From JBBQVO01 sp038211505 (GTDB lineage Bacteria; Chloroflexota; Dehalococcoidia; DSTF01; JACRBR01): a DNA stretch of 13,851 nt. Made by a program: the position numbers and the translations under genes. This document shows, piece after piece, positions 8,681-13,851 of the stretch (its first letter is position 1; every line of letters starts with the position of its first letter). Below the pieces are notes generated by a model. That model had not been told where the DNA came from. It saw only the letters and a list, made by a program, of their open reading frames with translations, and searched no databases. The DNA lies in NCBI GenBank assembly GCA_038211505.1, contig JBBQVO010000085.1, positions 1-13,851 of the forward strand, in the 5' to 3' direction.

Positions 8681-9202
8681 TCAGTCAACCTCGCCATCGC
8701 CATCATCTTCGGGTTCATTGTCGTCGATCGACGGTCGCGTCGGGATCAGTTCGTCGTCGCCGCTCATCAGGTCGATGTACAGCGTGCCGTTGATGTGGCC
8801 AATCTCGTGCTCGAACGCCTGCGCAAGCAGCGAGTCGACGGCCTTCATCCGCACTTCTTTGCCGTCGCGGTTGAGCCCCTTCACCGTCACCTGCTTCGCC
8901 CGCGTCACCTCACCCTGATATCCCGGCACCGACAAACAGCCCTCGTGGAGTAGCCTCTCGCCCGACTTCTTCACGATCTCCGGATTGATAAGCTCGAGCA
9001 GCCCGTCGTCCGGCGTCTCGATGACGATGACGCGGAGCGAAACGCCGACCTGCGGCGCCGCGAGCCCGACGCCCGGAGCGTTGTGCATCGTCTCGATCAT
9101 GTCGTCGATCAGCCGCAAGATCGATTCATCGATCTTGCGGATCTTCTTCGCTTTCTCGCGGAGCACGGGGTCGCCCGCGATGCGTATCGGGAGGATCGCC
9201 AT
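8681..9202 (-). CDS. def: Peptide deformylase
   Basis: The enzyme removes the formyl group from the N-terminal Met of new proteins. All three family motifs are present in the 173-residue product: GVGLAAPQVG (44-53), EGCLSVPG (87-94) with the metal ligand Cys89, and HEIGH (132-136) with ligands His132 and His136 and catalytic Glu133. The third motif is normally HExDH, so Gly135 in place of Asp is unusual. The C-terminus, from about residue 148, is acidic and ends in a run of Asp and Glu; it is probably disordered. The ATG at 9202 is preceded by AAGGA at seven bases. The gene lies 107 bp downstream of the intact DinB-family gene on the same strand, and its leader can form a hairpin that covers the ribosome binding site. 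No fmt gene is adjacent in the window. Confidence 0.95.
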   Translation of the reverse strand: MAILPIRIAGDPVLREKAKKIRKIDESILRLIDDMIETMHNAPGVGLAAPQVGVSLRVIVIETPDDGLLELINPEIVKKSGERLLHEGCLSVPGYQGEVTRAKQVTVKGLNRDGKEVRMKAVDSLLAQAFEHEIGHINGTLYIDLMSGDDELIPTRPSIDDNEPEDDGDGEVD

Positions 9203-9206
9203 CGAA

Positions 9207-9262
9207 TGTCCTTTGCTGCGCCGCGGCTATGGTAACCGCGACGGCGACAACGCAGTAGGACA
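9207..9262 (-). promoter_or_regulatory. Possible ribosome-binding-site-hiding hairpin in the deformylase leader
   Basis: In the minus-strand RNA just before the deformylase ATG, TGTCCT (9262-9257) pairs perfectly with AGGACA (9212-9207), which contains most of the Shine-Dalgarno sequence. Nested inside are CTGCG/CGCAG (9255-9251 with 9220-9216) and CGCGG/CCGCG (9240-9236 with 9226-9222), with unequal internal loops. Three nested perfect stems of 6, 5 and 5 bp could keep the site closed. GC-rich DNA forms such pairings by chance, so this is only suggestive. Confidence 0.3.
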
Positions 9263-9309
9263 TCGACGAGGATCGCTTGTCGTCGATTGGGCGCGTGGCA
9301 TCGGTGAAG

Positions 9310-9801
9310 TCAGACGGAGGCGGCCTCGAAGCGATCGCAGAGGCGGCGCAATTGCCAGAGGTGAGCGAGGTCGTGCTCGTTCATCTCACGCGCCACTTGC
9401 ATGATCGTCAGCGGCCCGAGGTACGGATGCACGCCGTGGCGCTGCCAGTCGTGATCATCGAGCGACCACAGCATGTAGACGGCCTGCTGCCGCTGCACGC
9501 CGAACTCGTCCATCAGTTCGAACGTGTCGTCGGCGGCGTCCGCTGGTTCGATCGAGTCGCCATCGAACGCCGTGATCCTCGGCTCATCAAGACGCACGAT
9601 ACGTTCGAGCCGCTCGACGAAATGCTTCTCCATCGTCGACATGTGCGCGATCAGCTCGTGACACGACCACTCGTCGTCGTCCGGATGCCGATCGAGCGCG
9701 CTCTCATCGAGCTCCCAGATCAGCGTCTCCATCGCGTGCGCCGTCTCGCGCAGCGCCTTGAGCAGCCAGGCTTTCGGGTCGTATTCGGGCACGGGTCGCA
9801 T
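9310..9801 (-). CDS. DinB-family (DinB_2-like) putative metal-binding protein
   Basis: From the ATG at 9801 the product is 163 residues, typical of DinB-fold four-helix-bundle proteins. The first conserved region is EWSCHELIAHMSTMEKHFVE (44-63) with His48 and His53. The last helix has MNEHDLAHLWQLRRL (140-154) with His143 and His147, the usual metal-ligand positions in this fold. Many such proteins are thiol transferases or damage-inducible proteins, but most have no assigned reaction. The frame extends upstream to 9915, yet the strong GAGGAGG five bases before 9801 and the polar extra residues argue for the shorter form. A promoter at 9831-9859 would give it its own transcript, perhaps running on into the deformylase gene. 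It is a different subfamily from the broken DinB gene at 1966-2447. Confidence 0.82.
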   Translation of the reverse strand: MRPVPEYDPKAWLLKALRETAHAMETLIWELDESALDRHPDDDEWSCHELIAHMSTMEKHFVERLERIVRLDEPRITAFDGDSIEPADAADDTFELMDEFGVQRQQAVYMLWSLDDHDWQRHGVHPYLGPLTIMQVAREMNEHDLAHLWQLRRLCDRFEAASV

Positions 9802-9806
9802 CGCAG

Positions 9807-9813
9807 CCTCCTC
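9807..9813 (-). promoter_or_regulatory. Strong ribosome binding site fixing the start of the DinB-family gene
   Basis: GAGGAGG lies five bases upstream of the ATG at 9801 on the minus strand. It is the best Shine-Dalgarno match noticed in the window and decides against the upstream start at 9915. Confidence 0.75.
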
Positions 9814-9830
9814 GGAGAGCCGGTAACGCG

Positions 9831-9859
9831 ATCGTACGCCGATCGCGCGACGTTTACAA
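9831..9859 (-). promoter_or_regulatory. Sigma70-like promoter of the DinB-family gene
   Basis: On the minus strand TTGTAA (9859-9854) and TACGAT (9836-9831) are spaced by exactly 17 bp, each matching four of six consensus bases. Predicted start is near 9824, giving a leader of about 23 bases that contains the GAGGAGG site. It sits in the gap after the MFS gene. Confidence 0.42.
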
Positions 9860-9911
9860 GAGGCAGGCGACGCAATTGAGTAGACATCGCCGACGCGATC
9901 CGCGCTGGAGG

Positions 9912-11273
9912 TCAACCCGTCGTCGACGCGATGCGGCGGCGGCGGACGGCGGCGTGCGCGACGCGGTTCCCGCGCGCGATCGCGAAGACCGTAAGGATCG
10001 CGATCGCGCAGCCGGTCACAACCAGCACCGGGCTAACGCCGACGAAATCCGCGGCGATGCCGGCAAACAGCACGGGCGGGATCGACGCCAGGCTGGCGAT
10101 GACGGTCTGTGCTGCGAACACGCGGCCCTGGATCTCCTGCGGCACGCGGCGGTTAAGCACCGTCGTCGTCTCGATGCTGAGGAAGGTGTACGAGAACGCG
10201 ATCGCCATCGCGATGATGATCGTGATGAAGATGCGCATCGCGTCGCGGTCGAACGATCGCGTCGTGAAAATGATCGGCGGCACCCACGGCGAGCCGATGC
10301 GCGCCAACGAATCAACGAAGCCGAGCAGGATGACGGCCGCGATCAGCGTTGCGAATGCGACGCCGATCGTCACCGCCGGCCCGCGCCGGCCGCTGATATG
10401 CGGCGCGAGCCGCAGCGCCAGCCAGACACCGAACGCCGCCGGCGAGAGCACGAGCGCCGTGTAATCCGAAGAGACGTGGAGCACGCTGCCGGAGTACGCC
10501 GGCGCCAGCGTCAGGACGACGATAGAGATCACGCTCGCCAGCACGACGATCGACATGCTGAGATACGACACCGCGTCCTCGGTGAACTCGTGCCACGCCG
10601 TGAACATGCGCTCCAGCGATCCCGACCAGACGTCGCCGGCGTCCTTCGCCTCTTCGCGCGCGATCGACACGCCGGCGAAGTGAAACGCCGCGCCGAGAAA
10701 CAGTAGCCCGCAAATGATCGCCAGCGGCGCCGCGCCGACGGTCTGCAGAAACAGCGGCGGCAGGATCAGCAACCCGAGCGTCTGCGCGACGAGGCTGCCG
10801 AGATTGTTGACGGCATTGGCGTTCGAGATCTGCTCGCGATCGACCATCTGCGGCAGCGCGGACTGCTTCGTCGGCCCGAGAAACTGCGCCGTCACCGCGA
10901 ACCCGACGGCGATCAGGTAGATCACCCACAGGCTGCTTCCAGAGACAGCGACGAGCAGGCACAGCCCCGCCTGTACGACGCTCGTCACCGCCAGCACGAG
11001 ATTCTTTGGCAAGGCATCGCTGACCGACCCAGCGAGCGCTACAAAGAGCGCCGCCGGCCCGATGTATGCGGCGACAAAAAGGCTGCTGAAGAAACTCTTG
11101 CCCGTGCTCTGGGCGATCAGCAGCAGCATCGTGTAGATCATCGCATTGAAGGCGACGTCCGAGAACAGCCGCCCGATCCAGAAGCGGCGATAGACTTCGT
11201 TGTGCTCGACGAGATCGCGCTCGCCGATCAGCGACGCGACGCGTTGCACGGGTGTGCCGGGAATCGCCATCAT
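9912..11273 (-). CDS. Major facilitator superfamily transporter, probable exporter
   Basis: The 453-residue product begins MMAIPGTPVQR and has about twelve hydrophobic segments, six on each side of a central polar loop (SIAREEAKDAGDVWSGSLER). The N-terminal half has FWIGRLFSDVAFNAMIYTML and, between segments 2 and 3, a GSVSDALPKN loop matching a weak MFS motif A. The pattern resembles the EntS/MFS_3-type exporters more than sugar importers, so a drug, siderophore or metabolite efflux role is more likely than galactose uptake despite the divergent galK; this is inference. The frame is open to 11468, but that would overlap galK and adds Cys- and Arg-rich residues. The ATG pair at 11273/11270 starts where homology-like sequence begins, though it lacks a good ribosome binding site: an AGGAG lies about 35 bases upstream. 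Confidence 0.85.
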   Translation of the reverse strand: MMAIPGTPVQRVASLIGERDLVEHNEVYRRFWIGRLFSDVAFNAMIYTMLLLIAQSTGKSFFSSLFVAAYIGPAALFVALAGSVSDALPKNLVLAVTSVVQAGLCLLVAVSGSSLWVIYLIAVGFAVTAQFLGPTKQSALPQMVDREQISNANAVNNLGSLVAQTLGLLILPPLFLQTVGAAPLAIICGLLFLGAAFHFAGVSIAREEAKDAGDVWSGSLERMFTAWHEFTEDAVSYLSMSIVVLASVISIVVLTLAPAYSGSVLHVSSDYTALVLSPAAFGVWLALRLAPHISGRRGPAVTIGVAFATLIAAVILLGFVDSLARIGSPWVPPIIFTTRSFDRDAMRIFITIIIAMAIAFSYTFLSIETTTVLNRRVPQEIQGRVFAAQTVIASLASIPPVLFAGIAADFVGVSPVLVVTGCAIAILTVFAIARGNRVAHAAVRRRRIASTTG

Positions 11274-11418
11274 CTGTGTGCCGCTGACAAATGTTGCATC
11301 GGGTTGAGGCTCCTGTGAACGATTGCAGCACAAACAGCATGGCTGAACCGTTGCGAACCGCGCTCGCGAGCGATCGGAATCGCACGATGAGCGCCACACC
11401 GGATGAAGGCGGACCCGG

Positions 11419-12618
11419 ATGACCAGCGCCGTGCCCGAGCCACACGACGCGCGTGTCGAAGCTGTCATCGCCGCATTTCAGCGCGAGTTCGGGCGCGCGC
11501 CCGAAGGTATCGCCAAGGCGCCCGGCCGCGTTAATCTGATCGGCGAGCATGTCGATTACAACGACGGCCTCGTCCTGCCCCTCGCGATCGATCGCAGCGT
11601 AATGGTCGCGTGGGCGCGCCGCGACGACGATGCCGTCTGGGCGTACTCCGCCGACCTGCGCGAGCACTCCCGCTTCAACCTCGCCAACGTCACGCACGCG
11701 GCGTCGGGATCGTGGTCGAACTATGTGCGCGCCATCTGCGCCACGATGTTCGCCGAGCGACAACCGCTGACGGGCACGGATCTCGCCATCGCGGGCGACG
11801 TGCCGCAGGGCGCGGGGCTGTCATCATCCGCCGCTGTCGAGGTCGCCGTCGCCGGCGCGTTGCGCGACGCAGGCTCGTTGTCGATCGACGACGTGGCGCT
11901 CGCGCGATTCTGCCAGCGCGCGGAGAACGAGTTCGTCGGCGTGCAGTCAGGCATCATGGATCAGTTCGCATCGGCGCTCGCGCAACGCGATCATGCGCTG
12001 CTGATCGATTGCCGCTCGCTCGACTACCAGCAGGTGCCGTTGCGTCTCGCCGACGCCGAGCTGGCGATCGTGATCGCCAACAGCGCCGTGAAGCGCGAGC
12101 TGATCACCAGCGCATACAACGATCGCCGTCGTGAGTGTGACGCCGCGATCGCCGAGTTGCGGACGCTGCTAGCGCGTCCGCAACTGCATTCGTTGCGGGA
12201 TGTAACCGTCGACGAGATCGCGACGCTCGACGTCACCTTAAGCGTGCCGTTGCGACGCGCGCGCCACGTCATCACGGAGATAGATCGCGTCCGTTCGGCG
12301 ATAGATGCGCTCGCTCGTGATGACTTCACACGCCTCGGCGACCTGATGGCCGCATCGCACCAGAGCCTGCGCGATCACTACGAGGTCAGCTCGTCACAAC
12401 TCGACCTCCTCGTCGAGCTGGCGGCCGCGCAGCCGTACGTCCTCGGCGCGCGCCTCACCGGCGCCGGCTTCGGCGGCTGCACCGTGAACATCGTCCGCGC
12501 GGACGCCATTAACGCCTTCGAGCGCGACGTGATCGCGCACTATCGACAACGGACATCGCTACCGGCCGAGATCTACGTCACGTCGCCCCAGCATGGCCTC
12601 CGCACATGGAGTCTCTGA
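11419..12618 (+). CDS. galK: Galactokinase
   Basis: Galactokinase phosphorylates alpha-D-galactose at C1 with ATP, the first committed step of the Leloir pathway. All three GHMP-kinase motifs are present in the 399-residue product: the galactokinase signature GRVNLIGEHVDYNDGLVLP (36-54), the ATP loop GDVPQGAGLSSSAA (126-139), and LTGAGFGGCTV (346-356). Arg37 and Asp181 (in GIMDQFAS) match the catalytic Arg and Asp. NSAVKRELITSAYNDRRREC (221-240) is the usual central block. The length is normal. The ATG at 11419 has a GGCGGA stretch just upstream, a modest ribosome binding site. No galT, galE or galM is adjacent; neighbours are a divergent MFS transporter and dapL. The 145-bp divergent gap has a perfect 12-bp palindrome (CGCTCGCGAGCG, 11361-11372) that might be an operator. 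Confidence 0.96.
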   Translation: MTSAVPEPHDARVEAVIAAFQREFGRAPEGIAKAPGRVNLIGEHVDYNDGLVLPLAIDRSVMVAWARRDDDAVWAYSADLREHSRFNLANVTHAASGSWSNYVRAICATMFAERQPLTGTDLAIAGDVPQGAGLSSSAAVEVAVAGALRDAGSLSIDDVALARFCQRAENEFVGVQSGIMDQFASALAQRDHALLIDCRSLDYQQVPLRLADAELAIVIANSAVKRELITSAYNDRRRECDAAIAELRTLLARPQLHSLRDVTVDEIATLDVTLSVPLRRARHVITEIDRVRSAIDALARDDFTRLGDLMAASHQSLRDHYEVSSSQLDLLVELAAAQPYVLGARLTGAGFGGCTVNIVRADAINAFERDVIAHYRQRTSLPAEIYVTSPQHGLRTWSL

Positions 12619-12665
12619 TACGCCCGCGCGACCCCGCGCCCCTCGCGCAACACTTCCCCCAAGAT

Positions 12666-12691
12666 TCCTTCGTGTCCTTCCTGGTTAATCC
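12666..12691 (+). repeat. Short imperfect tandem repeat in the galK-dapL gap
   Basis: TCCTTCGTG (12666-12674) is followed at once by TCCTTCCTG (12675-12683), then GTTAATCC. The two 9-mers differ at one base. The word is pyrimidine-rich and unlike the surrounding DNA; from memory, similar CCTTCGTGTCCTTCGTGG words recur in intergenic DNA of several bacterial phyla, which I cannot verify here. Confidence 0.3.
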
Positions 12692-12720
12692 CGTCGTCAT
12701 CAGCTGCGTCAGCGCCGCAT

Positions 12721-12749
12721 TTCCGCATCGTCGCGCCCGCTTCTACAAT
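12721..12749 (+). promoter_or_regulatory. Promoter for leaderless dapL transcript
   Basis: TACAAT (12744-12749) matches the -10 consensus in five of six bases. With the normal distance from the -10 box, transcription would begin at 12756, exactly the A of the dapL ATG. No Shine-Dalgarno sequence lies before this ATG. The -35 region at 17-bp spacing (TTCCGC, 12721-12726) is poor. The arrangement is the classical signature of leaderless mRNA. Confidence 0.5.
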
Positions 12750-12755
12750 GCGTTC

Positions 12756-13851
12756 ATGAGATTCGCCGACCGCATCGAGAAGCTGCCACCGTACCTGTTC
12801 GCGCAGATCAGCAAGAAAGTTGCGGCGAAGAAGGCCGAGGGCATCGACGTCATCTCGTTCGGCATCGGCGACCCCGATCTGCCGACGCCGCCGCACATCA
12901 TCGATGCGCTCTGCGAAGCTGCGCGCGAGCCGGCGAACCATCGCTACCCCGAGACCGAAGGACTGCCCGACTTTCGGCGCGCGTCCGCCGACTGGTACGA
13001 GCGCCGTTTCGGCGTGAAACTCGATCCGGCGACGGAGGTGATGTCGCTCATCGGCTCGAAAGAAGGCATCGGCCACATCGCGCTGTGCTTCATCGATCCG
13101 GGCGATGTCGCGCTGGTGCCCGATCCGGCGTACCCCGTGTACGAGATCGGCACGATGTTCGCCGGCGGCGAATCGTACGCGCTGCCGCTGCTCGAAGAAC
13201 GCGGCTTCCTGCCCGACCTCGATGCCGTGCCGGCCGACGTCGCACACCGAGCGAAATTGCTCTGGCTGAATTATCCGAACAACCCGACGGGCGCCGTCGC
13301 GGACATCGAGTTCTTCGAGCGCGCCGTCGCCTTCGCCCGGAAGTACGAGATCGCCATCTGCCACGACGGCCCGTACAGCGAAGTCGCGTACGACGAGTAC
13401 GTCCCCGTGAGCTTCCTGCAGGCGAAGGGCGCGATGGACGTCGGCATCGAGTTTCATTCGCTATCCAAGAGCTACAACATGACCGGCTGGCGCATCGGCA
13501 TGGCCGTCGGCAACGCGCGCATCATCGACGCCTTGATGCGCGTGAAGTCGAATCTCGACTCCGGTGCGGCGCAGGCGATCCAGCGCATGGCGATCGCCGC
13601 GCTCGACGGCCCGCAGGACGGCATCGCCGAACACAACGCGATCTACCAGCGTCGCCGCGACAAGGTCGTCGACGCGCTGCGCAAATTGGGGCTCCAGGTG
13701 ACGCCGCCGAAAGCCAGTCTCTACGTCTGGGCGCGCGTGCCGGATGGGATGACGTCGGCCGGGTTCGCCGAGCGGCTGCTGGACGAAGCGGCGGTGATCG
13801 TCACACCGGGCAACGGTTACGGGCCGATGGGCGAGGGCTTCGTGAGGCTGT
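12756..13851 (+). CDS. dapL: LL-diaminopimelate aminotransferase, 3' end outside window
   Basis: DapL converts tetrahydrodipicolinate directly to LL-diaminopimelate using glutamate as amino donor, a shortcut in lysine and peptidoglycan synthesis. The 365 residues visible start MRFADRIEKLPPYLFAQI, typical of the DapL group. Class I/II aminotransferase features are all there: FGIGDPDLPTPPHII (35-49), GSKEG (100-104) for the PLP phosphate, NYPNNPTGA (172-180), the PLP Asp204 in CHDGPYSE, and the Schiff-base Lys238 in SLSKSYNMTGWRIG (235-248). Family length is about 385-390, so only some twenty residues are missing. A close relative acting on another amino acid is possible but less likely. The ATG at 12756 has no ribosome binding site and sits at the predicted transcription start. 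The frame is open to the last base, 13851. Confidence 0.92.
   Translation, partial: MRFADRIEKLPPYLFAQISKKVAAKKAEGIDVISFGIGDPDLPTPPHIIDALCEAAREPANHRYPETEGLPDFRRASADWYERRFGVKLDPATEVMSLIGSKEGIGHIALCFIDPGDVALVPDPAYPVYEIGTMFAGGESYALPLLEERGFLPDLDAVPADVAHRAKLLWLNYPNNPTGAVADIEFFERAVAFARKYEIAICHDGPYSEVAYDEYVPVSFLQAKGAMDVGIEFHSLSKSYNMTGWRIGMAVGNARIIDALMRVKSNLDSGAAQAIQRMAIAALDGPQDGIAEHNAIYQRRRDKVVDALRKLGLQVTPPKASLYVWARVPDGMTSAGFAERLLDEAAVIVTPGNGYGPMGEGFVRL

Noticed and set aside
11274..11468. N-terminal extension of the MFS transporter
   Set aside because: It would overlap galK by 50 bp and encodes a Cys/Arg-rich segment ahead of an ordinary transporter start.
10312..11763. 483-residue minus-strand open frame across the MFS gene and galK
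   Set aside because: It overlaps two clearly real genes in other frames and becomes Arg/Ala-rich over the MFS part.
12573..13457. 294-residue minus-strand open frame
   Set aside because: It is antisense to dapL, with the Arg/Asp/Val-rich composition of a shadow frame.

Overview
The window is GC-rich bacterial chromosome with densely packed metabolic genes. Several features together point to a Chloroflexota bacterium of the Dehalococcoidia/Thermomicrobia type: a luciferase-like (F420/flavin) oxidoreductase, an acyl-CoA dehydrogenase of the GGTSEIQRN type, a split NDP-forming acyl-CoA synthetase, two DinB-family proteins, a ComEC with an SGSN motif and a DapL-type aminotransferase. This placement is an inference from gene content, not from a marker gene. 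I found no rRNA, tRNA, CRISPR array, transposase or phage gene.

Layout. 1-252 (+): the 3' end of a flavin reductase-like gene. 294-500 (-): a small unknown protein. 640-1866 (-): an acyl-CoA dehydrogenase with its own sigma70-like promoter. 1966-3366 (-): a two-gene unit in which a luciferase-like oxidoreductase is followed 10 bp later by a DinB-like gene broken by a one-base frameshift. 3501-5882 (-): full-length comEC. 6064-8322 (+): beta (ATP-grasp) and alpha (CoA-binding) subunits of an NDP-forming acyl-CoA synthetase, separated by a 28-bp-arm imperfect inverted repeat. 8323-8680: a 358-bp non-coding stretch between convergent genes, with several REP-like palindromes. 8681-11273 (-): MFS transporter, intact DinB-family protein, then peptide deformylase; the DinB gene has its own promoter and the deformylase leader can fold over its ribosome binding site. 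11419-12618 (+): galactokinase, divergent from the MFS gene. 12756-13851 (+): LL-diaminopimelate aminotransferase, cut by the window end, whose -10 box is placed for a leaderless mRNA.

How the genes fit together. The acyl-CoA dehydrogenase, acyl-CoA synthetase, luciferase-like oxidoreductase and flavin reductase suggest oxidative breakdown of organic or fatty acids with flavin or F420 chemistry. They are not one operon, since orientation changes repeatedly. ComEC, deformylase, galK and dapL are housekeeping genes. I see no defence, secretion or biosynthetic island and no clear candidate for a wholly new system. The most interesting signals are non-coding: the dispersed palindromes, the deformylase leader hairpin and the leaderless dapL promoter.
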